DNA from: Agrobacterium salinitolerans
GTDB lineage: Bacteria; Pseudomonadota; Alphaproteobacteria; Rhizobiales; Rhizobiaceae
Direction: 5' to 3'
Assembly (NCBI RefSeq): GCF_002008225.1
Contig: NZ_MRDH01000003.1
Location: forward strand, 103,926 to 167,925
DNA: 64,000 nucleotides
The first letter of the stretch is position 1; every line of letters starts with the position of its first letter. Made by a program: the position numbers and the translations under genes. Positions 1-9,018 of this stretch are shown here, piece after piece. The notes beneath the pieces were generated by a model, which saw only the letters and a list, made by a program, of their open reading frames with translations, searched no databases and was not told the origin of the DNA.

Positions 1-1
1 G

Positions 2-2782
2 GCCGATGGCCAGCAGATCGATGTCGCCCGTTTCGCGCCGCCGGTCTTGCAGACGGGCAAGACCTCACGCCAGCCCACCGTCTCGGTGCGACAGCGCATT
101 GAGGCCTTTGCGGCCATGGTGGCCCGCATTCCGGTGCCGCCGGTGCCGGGCAAGGCCAGCATCAGCCTTCCGGCGCTGGTTTCCGATGACACAACCATTC
201 GCGACATCAGGCTGGATGTGCGCCCGGACGGCAGCGGCTGGCAGGTTGTGAATGCCGTGGCAACCCTGCCGGGCCGGACGCAGCTCGAGGCCAAGGGATC
301 GTTGACGCTTCTCGGCGGCCCCGCTTTCAACGGCAATCTGCTGCTTGCCTCCAACCAGCCTTCGGGTCTGGCGAACTGGCTTTCCGGTTCCGTCGATCCG
401 GCGATCCGCCAGCTCAATGCCGCCGGCTTTTCCGCCGATGTCTCGCTGACCACGCTCAACCAGCGTTTCGACAATCTGGAGCTTGCAGTCGGCGATGCGT
501 CGCTGAGGGGCGCGCTGGAGCGGCGCTCCGACGGCAAGACCTCCAATCTTTCCATTGATCTTGCCGGCAACGAAATCGATCTCGATGCGCTGAAGGCGCT
601 CGGCAGTCTGGCGCTTGGCGATCAGGTCGGCAGTTCCGTTCTCGACCACCGCATTACCGCGAAATTCAAGGCTGACCGGTTCAACATGGCTGGTGTGACC
701 GCCAATCATGTCGAGACCGCCTTCACCATGGCGGGGGGCGTTCTCTCGCTGGAAAACATGACGGCCGGAGACATCGCCGGTGCGGAGGTCAGGGCAGAGG
801 GCGAGCTGCAGGGCTCGCTGCTGAAATATGCGGGCAAGGGCACGGTGAACCTGCATGCGGCGGATATGCAGCCGTTCTTCACCATGCTGCGGCAGAAATT
901 GCCGAACCATCCATTCCTCAGCCGTCTGGCGGCGAGCGCGGCTTGGTACGCCAATTCCGATCTCTCAATGGATGTTTCGGTCAATAGCGAAAAAGGCGGC
1001 GCCAATGTCGCCGTTTCCGGCACCGTCAATGGCAGCCGGCTGTCGGCTGTGGCCAAGATGCCGGATTTCCTGTCGATCACCGATGATACCGCCATGTCGC
1101 TGGAAGCGGTTCTGAAGAACCAGTCGACGGCTATCCTGTTCGGCCAGGCGGGGCTCGATCCGCTGCCCTTCGATGCGGATGGCGAGGGCCTTCTATCCAT
1201 CAAGCTCAACGGTACGCTCGGCTCGCCCGCCCAGACGGAACTGCGCTTCTCGACGGAGCGCACGCATTTTTCGATGAACGGTTCATTTGCCGTTTCGTCC
1301 GCCAATTTCGGTGAGGGCAGCGCCGACGTGGCGCTCGAAAGCGCTGACATCGAGCCCTATCTCATCATGAACGCCGTCGGTCTGCCGCAGCTTGGTGGCG
1401 GCTTGGCGTTGAAGGCAAATGCCAAAGTGGCGGTGGATGGGCAAAAGATCGTGCTTTCCTCTATAGGCGGGCAGGCCGGCGGAAATCCGTTCTCGGGCAA
1501 CCTCTCTTTCCAGCGCGCCGCGCCCTATCCCGTCACCGGCGATCTTGCGGTCAGAACGGCCGATCTCGCCTGGCTGGGTGACGCGATCTATGGGCCGGTG
1601 ATCGATCCGGAAACCGGGGCGCTCAACGCCAAACCGCTGGCCATGGCCGCTTTCCCGCAGCTCAAGGCTTCGCTTGCCTTGAAAGCGGAAAGCTTCGAGG
1701 CCGGCCCTTTCGGCACGATCACGGGTGTTTCGGCCAAGGTCACGCATGATGCGGGCAGCCTCTCGCTCGACGATGTTGCCGGCACCTTCATGGGCGGCAA
1801 GCTGACCGGGCGGCTCGCGATGTCGACGGGTGAGGGTGGGGGCATTTTCCGCACGAAGATCGCGGTGACCGACGCCAATCCGGAGCCGATCCTGTGGGCC
1901 AATGCCAACGGTCCTGTTGCGACAGGCCGGGTTGCTATTGATCTCACAGCCGAATCGACCGGCAAAAGCGTCGGTGAAATGCTGAGATCGGCGGGTGGCT
2001 CGGGTGAAATCAGGGCCAGCGGGCTCGTGGTGAAGGGGCTTAATCCCGGAGCCTTGCCGCCGATCCTGCAGGCGGCCGATAGTTTGCAGCAGCCGATCGA
2101 CGCGCCCAAGGTGCGGCCGCTGGTGGACCAAAACCTGTGGCAGGGTGAAATCGGGCTTGGCGATGTGGCCTTGCCGTTCTCGCTGAATGGCGGCGCGCTT
2201 CATTTCAAGAATTTGCGTGCGGGGATCGATCCGGTAACGCTGACGGCCGATGCGACCGTCGATCTTGCGGCTTCGACGGTGAACGGCGACCTCGATCTCC
2301 TGTTCAATCCCGGCACAGAAACGGTTGCGGGGGCCGAGCCTTCGGTGCGCTTGAATTATAACGGTCCGCTTGCAGCCCCTGCTTTGACGACCGATGTTGC
2401 GGCGCTCAGCAATTATCTTTCTCTCCGGGCTTTCGAAAAGGAGCGCCGCCGGGTGGAGGCCATGCAGGCCAGCGTTCTCGAAAAGCAGCGCCTGCGCCGC
2501 GAAGTGGCGCTTTATCGCTCTCAGGCGGCCGAGCGGCAGGCCGAGAAAGAACGGGCCGAGGCGGAGGCCAGGGCCAAGGCCGAAGAAGAGGCACGTTTGA
2601 AGGCTGCGGCCGAAGAACGTCTGCGTCAGGAAAAGGAGCAGCAGGAGCGGTTGCAACAGCAGCAGCAGGAACAGGAGCCACAGCCGACGCCCGAGCGGCA
2701 ATCCGCGCCGGTTCTGGTGGTGCCTCCGACGGAAAACGCGATCTGGCAACTGGCGCCTGAAAACGCTCCCGCCACGCCGTAA
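2..2782 (+). CDS. AsmA-like envelope protein, C-terminal part (5' end outside window)
   Basis: The reading frame is already open at base 2 and no stop separates it from the window edge, so the gene starts upstream; about 927 codons are visible. The protein is rich in small and polar residues with the repeated beta-strand pattern and Gly/Ala/Asp/Leu composition of AsmA/TamB-like proteins, which span the periplasm and affect outer-membrane lipid and protein assembly. The last 115 residues (nucleotides about 2430-2780) are quite different: a charged Glu/Arg/Ala/Gln coiled coil followed by a Gln-rich and Pro-rich tail. Family assignment rests on overall character, not on a catalytic motif. The N-terminal membrane anchor expected of the family is not in view. 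Confidence 0.75.
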   Translation, partial: ADGQQIDVARFAPPVLQTGKTSRQPTVSVRQRIEAFAAMVARIPVPPVPGKASISLPALVSDDTTIRDIRLDVRPDGSGWQVVNAVATLPGRTQLEAKGSLTLLGGPAFNGNLLLASNQPSGLANWLSGSVDPAIRQLNAAGFSADVSLTTLNQRFDNLELAVGDASLRGALERRSDGKTSNLSIDLAGNEIDLDALKALGSLALGDQVGSSVLDHRITAKFKADRFNMAGVTANHVETAFTMAGGVLSLENMTAGDIAGAEVRAEGELQGSLLKYAGKGTVNLHAADMQPFFTMLRQKLPNHPFLSRLAASAAWYANSDLSMDVSVNSEKGGANVAVSGTVNGSRLSAVAKMPDFLSITDDTAMSLEAVLKNQSTAILFGQAGLDPLPFDADGEGLLSIKLNGTLGSPAQTELRFSTERTHFSMNGSFAVSSANFGEGSADVALESADIEPYLIMNAVGLPQLGGGLALKANAKVAVDGQKIVLSSIGGQAGGNPFSGNLSFQRAAPYPVTGDLAVRTADLAWLGDAIYGPVIDPETGALNAKPLAMAAFPQLKASLALKAESFEAGPFGTITGVSAKVTHDAGSLSLDDVAGTFMGGKLTGRLAMSTGEGGGIFRTKIAVTDANPEPILWANANGPVATGRVAIDLTAESTGKSVGEMLRSAGGSGEIRASGLVVKGLNPGALPPILQAADSLQQPIDAPKVRPLVDQNLWQGEIGLGDVALPFSLNGGALHFKNLRAGIDPVTLTADATVDLAASTVNGDLDLLFNPGTETVAGAEPSVRLNYNGPLAAPALTTDVAALSNYLSLRAFEKERRRVEAMQASVLEKQRLRREVALYRSQAAERQAEKERAEAEARAKAEEEARLKAAAEERLRQEKEQQERLQQQQQEQEPQPTPERQSAPVLVVPPTENAIWQLAPENAPATP

Positions 2783-3141
2783 GCTTGTGGGCAGGGGAAG
2801 GCTATCTGCCTTCACATTGAGAAAGTGGGGAAACCGATCCCGGAACGTTGCATCATCCTCGAGCATGAGTCGAGAATTTCACGACAAACTCGCTCCCTTA
2901 CGGCGGGAACCCGGGAAGGCTTCGTGGTGGATGAGAAAGGTCTGGAAAAACGGTATTTGAATGCAAGGCTACGCAATACGGGAAATGCCTTGCAGCGCAC
3001 ACTAGGCCGCCAATGTTTAATGAATGCTTTCACGGCGTTACGAGTTTTTGGCAGTAATTTTTGTAGTCCCGGGGGACAAATCCGGATAGAGGCATCCACA
3101 GGTCGTGATCGATTGCGTGTCTTTACTCACGCCGGAAAACC
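2783..3141. other. Intergenic region without a supported gene
   Basis: This stretch separates the AsmA-like gene from the convergent ribbon-helix-helix gene. Just after the AsmA stop there is a short hairpin (GAAGGC, loop of five, GCCTTC, about 2796-2812) without a T-run, which could help end transcription. Open frames exist on both strands but have no ribosome binding site or recognisable protein character. I see no RNA gene. Confidence 0.5.
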
Positions 3142-3351
3142 TCAGCGGGTTTTCAGCCAGTTCAGCACATAAACCCGCAGTGACGAGGACAAATTGCTGT
3201 CGGCGGAGCGGTTGTCGTCTATTTCGGCGAGCAGCGCCGCGAAACTGATCTTGCGTCTTTCCGCAATGGTTTTCAGCTCGTCCCAGAAGGCGTCCTCGAG
3301 TGAAATGCTGGTGCGGTGACCGTGCAACGTCGCGGAGTGCTTGCGGATCAT
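3142..3351 (-). CDS. Ribbon-helix-helix domain protein
   Basis: A 69-residue protein with the N-terminal pattern HRTSISLEDAFWDELK followed by two helices, typical of small alphaproteobacterial ribbon-helix-helix proteins (RHH_4 type). The beta strand (about residues 12-17) would contact DNA as a dimer. It is the last of three small minus-strand genes downstream of sspB, so it may be co-transcribed with DUF4169 and sspB. No partner toxin gene is adjacent, so I do not call it an antitoxin. The target is unknown. Confidence 0.7.
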   Translation of the reverse strand: MIRKHSATLHGHRTSISLEDAFWDELKTIAERRKISFAALLAEIDDNRSADSNLSSSLRVYVLNWLKTR

Positions 3352-3464
3352 CAGATCGGTCTCCGGTGAAACCGGTTGGAGGTCTCAATCATGTCTCCCC
3401 GGCAAGTCCCTGTTTTTCGATTCTTGTCCGATAGTCCCGAAATCCGCGACGGTCGGCCGACCTG

Positions 3465-3668
3465 TCAGTCTTTGCCGGTCCCGTCATCGTTTTTTTCGAG
3501 CCGCCCCTGATCGAGCGCCCTTTCGGCCTTTTCGTTCAGGGCCGAGGTGAGATTTTTTTCGGTCTTGGTGCGGCCGAAGGACAGGCGGTTCTGTTCCGCC
3601 TGCTTTTCTTTTTCGCTACGGGCTTTCTGTTTCCGAAACTGTCGCAGATTGACGATATCGGCCGCCAT
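3465..3668 (-). CDS. DUF4169 family small protein
   Basis: A 67-residue, very basic and charged protein beginning MAADIVNLRQFRKQKAR, the signature of DUF4169, a family of short proteins found almost only in alphaproteobacteria. It lacks a signal peptide or membrane segment and should be cytoplasmic; a nucleic-acid-binding role is possible from the charge but unproven. It lies 44 bases after sspB on the same strand and before the ribbon-helix-helix gene, an arrangement suggesting one operon. Confidence 0.7.
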   Translation of the reverse strand: MAADIVNLRQFRKQKARSEKEKQAEQNRLSFGRTKTEKNLTSALNEKAERALDQGRLEKNDDGTGKD

Positions 3669-3712
3669 GGGGATATGTCTCCTCGGGTTTCGTAAGCTCG
3701 GCGTAAAAGCCG

Positions 3713-4225
3713 TTATTGCTTTTTGCGGAAGGCATCCAGCGAAACGACCGAGCCTTCCTTCTTTTCCTCGCCGGATTTGGGCGTCTCGGAAGCGGCAGCG
3801 GGCTTTGCTTCATGGGAAACGGGATAAGCGGTGATCTCCGCGTCTTCGATTTCCGCCTCTTCGGCCAGAGGCACGTCGAATTCGAGCTCGAAATTGACGG
3901 AAGGATCGTAGAAACCGCGAATGGCGTTATAGGGAACGACCAGTTTTTCCGGCGTATCCGAGAAGGACAGGCCGATTTCGAAGCCGGTTTCGGTGACTTT
4001 CAGGTCCCAGAACTGATGCTGGATAACGATAGTCATCTGCTCGGCATATTTCGCCTTGAGGTGCTGGGAAATCCGCACCCCCGGCGCACCGGTCAGAAAG
4101 GTGATGAAGAAGTGGTGGTCGCCGGGCAGACGGCCGGTTGCGGCCACTTCACCCAAAACCTTACGAATAACGCCGCGAAGGGCATCCTGTGCGAGAATGT
4201 CGTAACGGATATGATCCTGCCCCAT
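3713..4225 (-). CDS. sspB: SspB family ClpXP adaptor
   Basis: A 170-residue protein of the alphaproteobacterial SspB type (formerly DUF1321). SspB binds the ssrA degradation tag on stalled-ribosome products and tethers them to ClpX. The folded peptide-binding domain spans about residues 1-120 (note the stretch GDHHFFITFLTG near residue 35). It is followed by an acidic, Ala/Pro-rich linker and a short C-terminal module (SVVSLDAFRKKQ) that fits the ClpX-docking tail found in SspB proteins. It starts about 230 bases downstream of the tmRNA gene on the same strand, so tag and adaptor are neighbours. DUF4169 follows at 44 bases. Confidence 0.88.
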   Translation of the reverse strand: MGQDHIRYDILAQDALRGVIRKVLGEVAATGRLPGDHHFFITFLTGAPGVRISQHLKAKYAEQMTIVIQHQFWDLKVTETGFEIGLSFSDTPEKLVVPYNAIRGFYDPSVNFELEFDVPLAEEAEIEDAEITAYPVSHEAKPAAASETPKSGEEKKEGSVVSLDAFRKKQ

Positions 4226-4454
4226 GCGGTCCTGTCTTTCCCTTATTCGAACGTCTTTTCATGTGCGGCGCGGCCTGCGCGCCAAGGACGCTGTAACACT
4301 TTGAATCTTCGCGTAATCATTGAGTCGGGACCATTTCCGATCCTGACGCTTACGCGTTGCCCAAGTATACGCAATGTCCCGAACGGCAGCAACGGAAAAG
4401 CCGACGCCGTTCGCAAGTCAGCTATCATATAACCAATTCAGGCAAAATGGAGAA

Positions 4455-4793
4455 GGTGGAGGTTTCTGTTGCCAGGTACCTCCGAACCCCGCCTTACGGG
4501 GCTAACCGTAAGGACTTTAGAGCGGAATTCCCGCACCGCCATTAGGCAGCGAGAGCATATTCCTTAGCGTTGTTGTCGTTTGCAACTACACTTGTGACCC
4601 GATAACGGCGGTATCATGCCGAGCAAAAGTTCGATCTTTACGCCCTTGTCGATCCTATTTCGCCCCCATCAAAAGCCGGCCTTCATTTCATGAAAGTCCG
4701 CCGGTTTTTGGTGGAGGCGCCGGGTACCGCCCCCGGGTCCAATAGGTTTATTACACCGACCGTTTATCGCCATAGCCGGGTTGCCCCGGCAAG
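4455..4793 (-). ncRNA. ssrA: Circularly permuted two-piece tmRNA
   Basis: Read on the minus strand, the acceptor piece comes first: a hairpin (GCCGGGGC/ACCCGGC region), a T-arm (GGACCCGGGGGCGGTACCC) and the 3' end CGCCTCCACCA, whose terminal A is at 4709. An intervening segment (4668-4708) follows. The coding piece then begins GGGGGCGAAATAGGATCGAC at 4667 and carries the tag frame and pseudoknot-like stems down to about 4455. The acceptor stem GGGGGCG/CGCCTCC pairs over 7 bp and has the G3-U wobble used by alanyl-tRNA synthetase. Order acceptor-intervening-coding is the permutation known from alphaproteobacteria. The outer ends are approximate; a TATATG (4797-4802 complement) could be the -10 element. 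Confidence 0.93.
4542..4583 (-). other. tmRNA proteolysis tag reading frame
   Basis: The resume codon GCA is at 4583-4581 and the stop TAA at 4544-4542. The encoded tag is ANDNNAKEYALAA. The C-terminal Leu-Ala-Ala is the ClpX recognition end, and the N-terminal part is the region that SspB adaptors bind. This frame proves the identity of the surrounding RNA gene. Confidence 0.95.
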
Positions 4794-4972
4794 GCTCATA
4801 TAGGCGTTTCGACCGCCTGAGAAAAGGGGGGGTGATGACAATTCCATGAAAAGGTTTCGTGATTGCCGCCCGCACTTTAGACAATTCTTGACGACGAGAG
4901 ATTGCTGTCCCATTCTCCATGCAACCGGTCAGCAGAAGCAACGTGGCGCCGGGGACACACGAAGGAGTGGAC

Positions 4973-5281
4973 ATGACTGACTATCTCGCAGATGTGAAGA
5001 AATACGACGCAGCAGCCGACGAAGCCGTGGTCGGCAAGATCGTCAAGCATCTCGGCATTGCCCTGCGCAATCGGGATTCCTCGCTGGTGTCCGCTTCCGA
5101 TCCGGAAGAGCTTGCACGGGTGAAGGCGAGCTGGTGCGGCAAGAAGCTCGGCGTGACCGACGGTACGGCCGATCAGGCAATCGATGCTGTCGCCAAGGCC
5201 ATGGCTGCGGACCGCTCCAAGTCGCGCGTGACCTTTTATTATCTGGTCGCCAAGGAACTCGGGAAACTGCAATCCCTCTGA
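4973..5281 (+). CDS. DUF2853 family protein
   Basis: A 102-residue soluble protein beginning MTDYLADVKKYDAAADEAVV, the characteristic opening of DUF2853. The start at 4973 is preceded by GAAGGAG at a good distance, and it removes an unsupported upstream extension. The family is small, mainly helical and of unknown function. The gene is divergent from ssrA and about 100 bases before thyA, but nothing in its sequence ties it to either. There is no signal peptide. Confidence 0.8.
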   Translation: MTDYLADVKKYDAAADEAVVGKIVKHLGIALRNRDSSLVSASDPEELARVKASWCGKKLGVTDGTADQAIDAVAKAMAADRSKSRVTFYYLVAKELGKLQSL

Positions 5282-5380
5282 TTTTTCGTGAAAGGCGGGG
5301 ATAAGCGTTTCCCCGATGATTGGTTCTGCCGCCCTGTGCTATTATATTCCCTCGATATCAGGGAATCGGCGGCAGAACGC

Positions 5381-6175
5381 ATGAAACAATATCTCGATCT
5401 TCTCCGGCACGTCATGGAAACGGGCTCCGACCGTGGAGACCGCACCGGCACGGGCACGCGCTCGGTGTTCGGTTACCAGATGCGTTTTGATCTTGCGCAA
5501 GGTTTTCCGGTTCTCACCACCAAGAAACTGCATCTGCGCTCCATCATTCATGAACTGCTGTGGTTCCTGAAGGGCGACACCAATATCGCCTATCTCAAGG
5601 AAAACGGCGTTTCCATCTGGGATGAATGGGCTGACGAAAACGGCGATCTCGGTCCGGTCTATGGCGCGCAGTGGCGCTCCTGGCCGGCGCCTGACGGGCG
5701 CCATATCGACCAGATCGCGCTTCTGATCGAGGCTCTGAAAACCAATCCGAACTCCCGCCGTCACATCGTTTCGGCCTGGAACCCGGCGTTGGTGGACGAC
5801 ATGGCGCTGCCGCCCTGCCATTGCCTGTTCCAGTTCTATGTTTCCGATGGAAAGCTGTCCTGCCAGCTTTATCAGCGTTCGGCCGACATTTTTCTCGGCG
5901 TGCCGTTCAACATCGCGTCCTATGCGCTGCTGACGCTGATGGTGGCGCAGGTCACCGGCCTGAAGCCGGGCGATTTCGTCCATACGCTCGGCGATGCGCA
6001 TATCTATGCCAATCATTTCGAACAGGCGAGGCTGCAGATGACGCGTACGCCCAAGGCGCTGCCGACGATGCGACTCAATCCGGATGTGAAGGACCTTTTC
6101 GCCTTTAAGTTCGAAGACTTTACGCTGGAAAACTACGAGGCCGATTCAAGCATAAAGGCGCCGATCGCGGTATGA
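5381..6175 (+). CDS. thyA: Thymidylate synthase
   Basis: Converts dUMP to dTMP using methylene-tetrahydrofolate, which becomes dihydrofolate. The 264-residue length equals that of E. coli ThyA when translation begins at MKQYLDLL (5381). The catalytic cysteine is Cys146 in [10 protein letters not shown], and the dUMP-binding segment [17 protein letters not shown] follows. The stop overlaps the start of the dihydrofolate reductase gene by four bases (ATGA), so the two enzymes of the thymidylate cycle are translationally coupled. Confidence 0.97.
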   Translation: MKQYLDLLRHVMETGSDRGDRTGTGTRSVFGYQMRFDLAQGFPVLTTKKLHLRSIIHELLWFLKGDTNIAYLKENGVSIWDEWADENGDLGPVYGAQWRSWPAPDGRHIDQIALLIEALKTNPNSRRHIVSAWNPALVDDMALPPCHCLFQFYVSDGKLSCQLYQRSADIFLGVPFNIASYALLTLMVAQVTGLKPGDFVHTLGDAHIYANHFEQARLQMTRTPKALPTMRLNPDVKDLFAFKFEDFTLENYEADSSIKAPIAV

Positions 6176-6699
6176 GCGAGCCGCGCGTCACCATCATCGT
6201 CGCGGTATCCGAAAACGGCGTCATTGGCCGCGACCTCGACATGCCGTGGAAACTCTCCACCGACCTCAAGCGCTTCAAGGCGACGACGATGGGCAAGCCG
6301 CTCATCATGGGGCGCAAGACGTTTTTATCCGTCGGCGAGCGTCCATTGCCGGGTCGCCCGCATATCATCGTCAGCCGCAATGCCGATTACCGACCACAAG
6401 GTGTCGATGTCGTCTCGTCGCTGGATGAGGCCATCAGGCTTGCAAAGACGAAGGCTTCGGAACTGGGCGTGGACGAGGTTTTTGTCGCCGGCGGCGGTGA
6501 GATTTACCGTCAGGCCATGCCCTTTGCCGATCAACTTTCCGTCACCCATGTGGCGGTAAAACTCGATGGCGACACTTTTTTTCCGGAAATCGATCCCGCC
6601 GTTTTTGAGAAAACCGAGGAAATCCCCGCTCCTGCGGGGGAAAAGGACAATTATCCGGTTCTGTTTATCACTTATGTGCGAAGAGCCGCGGCAAAGTGA
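6172..6699 (+). CDS. folA: Dihydrofolate reductase
   Basis: Reduces the dihydrofolate made by ThyA back to tetrahydrofolate with NADPH. The 175-residue protein has the family's opening strand ([16 protein letters not shown]), the active-site loop with [13 protein letters not shown] and the NADPH-binding MGRKTF segment. A later [11 protein letters not shown] motif completes the family pattern. The start overlaps the thyA stop. After the stop, the short inverted repeat TACCCG-GAT-CGGGTA (about 6708-6722) might weaken transcription, but it lacks a T-run. Confidence 0.96.
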   Translation: MSEPRVTIIVAVSENGVIGRDLDMPWKLSTDLKRFKATTMGKPLIMGRKTFLSVGERPLPGRPHIIVSRNADYRPQGVDVVSSLDEAIRLAKTKASELGVDEVFVAGGGEIYRQAMPFADQLSVTHVAVKLDGDTFFPEIDPAVFEKTEEIPAPAGEKDNYPVLFITYVRRAAAK

Positions 6700-6842
6700 A
6701 CTATTTACCCGGATCGGGTATTTAGTTACCACCTCTGCGTTGAAACGGACGCTTCTCCTTCCTATAACGGGTCCATATTCCCGCCGCACGCGAGCAATCG
6801 CTTTCGAACGGAACCGGGAGAGGCTTTTATAAAGAGGTATTG

Positions 6843-7961
6843 ATGCCCTGGAGCAATCAGAATGGCGGCGGTGGCCCTTGGGGCGGCGGCGGTGGAGGAA
6901 ACAACCAGGGCGGCGGCGGCGGCCCTTGGGGGCAGGGGCCTAACCGGCCTCGCGGCGGCGGCGGTGGCAATGGCGGCCCGCCCGATCTCGAAGAGATCAT
7001 CCGGCGCAGCCAAGACCGTTTCAAGAATGTGTTGCCCGGCGGCTTCAACGGCGGCGCAATCGCCATTGTGGTTCTCGTCGTGCTGGTTTTTCTCGGCATC
7101 CAGTCCATCTATACCGTCCAGCCGGATGAGCGCGGTGTGGAACTGCGTTTCGGACGTCCCAAGGACGAAATCTCGATGCCCGGCCTGCATTTCCATCTGT
7201 GGCCGATCGAGACGGTGGAAATCGTCAAGGTCACGGAACAGCAGCAGAATATCGGCTCGCGCGCCTCGTCGTCTTCGTCGAGCGGCGTGATGCTGACGGG
7301 CGACCAGAACATCGTCAACGTGCAGTTCTCAGTGCTCTATACGGTTTCAGATCCGAAATCCTATCTCTTCAACGTCGACAGCCCGGCCGAAACGCTGCAG
7401 CAGGTTTCCGAGAGCGCCATGCGTGAAGTCGTCGGTCGTCGTCCGGCACAGGACATTTTCCGCGACAACCGCCAGGCAATCGCTTCTGACGTGCGCAGCA
7501 TCATCCAGTCCACCATGGACGGTTATGGTGCCGGCATCTCCATCAATGCCGTGGCCATTGAAGATGCGGCGCCGCCGCGCGAAGTGGCCGATGCCTTCGA
7601 CGAAGTGCAGCGTGCCGAACAGGACGAAGACCGTTTCGTTCAGGAAGCCAACCAATACGCCAACCAGAAGCTTGGTGCCGCCCGCGGTCAGGCCGCGCAG
7701 ATCCTCGAAGAGGCGAACGCTTACAAATCGCGCGTCGTCAACGAGGCACAGGGTGAGGCGCAGCGCTTCATTTCCATCTACGACCAGTATCGCACGGCGC
7801 CTGACGTGACCCGTCAGCGTATGTTCCTGGAAACGATGGAGCAGGTTCTGAAGGGCTCCAACAAGATCATCATCGACGAGAAACAGGGCGTGGTGCCTTA
7901 TCTGCCTCTGAACGAGATCATGCGCAACAATCCGGGCGCAGCACAGCAGGGAGGCAACTGA
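6843..7961 (+). CDS. hflK: FtsH protease modulator subunit HflK
   Basis: One of two SPFH-domain proteins that form the HflKC cage around the FtsH protease in the inner membrane. The 372-residue protein opens with a Gly/Asn/Pro-rich cytoplasmic tail of about 60 residues, then one membrane helix (about 77-95, AIAIVVLVVLVFLGI). The periplasmic SPFH/band-7 domain follows, with a long Ala/Glu/Gln helical region (about 240-320). I prefer ATG 6843 over the in-frame TTG one codon earlier. hflC starts one base after the stop. Confidence 0.95.
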   Translation: MPWSNQNGGGGPWGGGGGGNNQGGGGGPWGQGPNRPRGGGGGNGGPPDLEEIIRRSQDRFKNVLPGGFNGGAIAIVVLVVLVFLGIQSIYTVQPDERGVELRFGRPKDEISMPGLHFHLWPIETVEIVKVTEQQQNIGSRASSSSSSGVMLTGDQNIVNVQFSVLYTVSDPKSYLFNVDSPAETLQQVSESAMREVVGRRPAQDIFRDNRQAIASDVRSIIQSTMDGYGAGISINAVAIEDAAPPREVADAFDEVQRAEQDEDRFVQEANQYANQKLGAARGQAAQILEEANAYKSRVVNEAQGEAQRFISIYDQYRTAPDVTRQRMFLETMEQVLKGSNKIIIDEKQGVVPYLPLNEIMRNNPGAAQQGGN

Positions 7962-7962
7962 T

Positions 7963-8886
7963 ATGGGTAACCGTCTTACGGCCGTTCTTGTCGGTCTCGC
8001 CGTCCTGCTTTTCCTCGGTTATTCGTCGATCTTCGTGGTCAACGAGCGCCAGCAGGCCATTGTCGTCCGCTTCGGTCAAATCCAGGACGTGAAAACATCA
8101 CCTGGCCTGTATTTCAAGCTGCCCTTCGCCTTCATGGATGCCGACCGGGTGCAATATGTCGAGAACCGGGCGCTGCGCTTCGATCACGACAATATCCGTG
8201 TTCAGGTTTCCGGCGGCAAATTCTACGAGGTCGATGCCTTTGTGGTCTATCGCATCACGGATGCACGCCGCTTCCGGCAGACGGTCTCGGGTGACCAGAT
8301 GTCGGCGGAATCGCGCCTGCGCACCCGTCTCGATGCGTCGCTGCGCCGGGTCTACGGTCTGCGCGGCTTCGAATCGGCGCTTTCGGATGCGCGTGCGTCG
8401 ATGATGCAGGAAGTGCGTGACGATCTGCGTCCCGATGCGGAATCGCTCGGCATCAGCATCGTCGATGTCCGCATCCGTCGCACGGACCTCACGCAGGAAG
8501 TCTCGCAGCAGACCTTCGAGCGCATGAAATCGGAACGTTTGGCTGAAGCCGAACTGATCCGTGCCCGCGGTAACGAAGAAGCACAGCGCCGCCGTGCCAT
8601 CGCCGACCGTCAGGTCGTCGAATTCGAGTCGGACGCCCGCCGTCAGTCCGAAGTGCTGCGCGGTGAAGGCGATGCCGAACGCAACAAGGTGTTCGGCGAG
8701 GCTTTCCAGCGCGATCCCAGCTTCTTCGAGTTCTATCGCTCCATGTCTGCCTACGCCAATGCGTTGAACGGCACCGGCACGACGCTGGTCCTGTCCCCGG
8801 ATTCGACCTTCTTCCGTTATTTCAACAATATCGACGGTGCGGCACCTGCCGCTCCCGCCGCGCCTGCGCCAGCGCCGGCGAACTGA
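7963..8886 (+). CDS. hflC: FtsH protease modulator subunit HflC
   Basis: The partner of HflK. The 307-residue protein has a membrane helix at residues 4-24, then the SPFH domain with NERQQAIVVRFGQI and a charged helical segment (about 190-240) rich in Arg/Glu/Ala that builds the cage wall. It ends in an Ala/Pro-rich tail. It is transcribed directly after hflK and before a strong intrinsic terminator, so hflKC form a two-gene unit. Confidence 0.95.
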   Translation: MGNRLTAVLVGLAVLLFLGYSSIFVVNERQQAIVVRFGQIQDVKTSPGLYFKLPFAFMDADRVQYVENRALRFDHDNIRVQVSGGKFYEVDAFVVYRITDARRFRQTVSGDQMSAESRLRTRLDASLRRVYGLRGFESALSDARASMMQEVRDDLRPDAESLGISIVDVRIRRTDLTQEVSQQTFERMKSERLAEAELIRARGNEEAQRRRAIADRQVVEFESDARRQSEVLRGEGDAERNKVFGEAFQRDPSFFEFYRSMSAYANALNGTGTTLVLSPDSTFFRYFNNIDGAAPAAPAAPAPAPAN

Positions 8887-8907
8887 TAACGGATCAACTG
8901 ATTTTGG

Positions 8908-8939
8908 AGGGGCCGGTTTTTACCGGCCCTTTCTTTTTG
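8908..8939 (+). terminator. Intrinsic terminator after hflKC
   Basis: Stem GGGCCGGT (8910-8917), a four-T loop and ACCGGCCC (8922-8929), followed by TTTCTTTTT. This is a textbook rho-independent terminator 24 bases after the hflC stop. Confidence 0.9.
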
Positions 8940-9018
8940 AGCGTGTGCACTCTGAAATTCATAAAATTGTGGGTCAACGACACTAATCTTCGGTTTTCAC
9001 AATCTGGAAGAACGGAAG

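Noticed and set aside
1283..2866. Long open frame antisense to the AsmA-like gene
   Set aside because: The plus-strand gene has coherent protein character; the antisense product is Arg/Gly/Leu-rich, has no domain and no ribosome site. It is a by-product of GC-rich codon use.
3142..3351. Ribbon-helix-helix gene as the antitoxin of a toxin-antitoxin pair
   Set aside because: No toxin-like small gene overlaps or adjoins it; the next gene in the unit is DUF4169.
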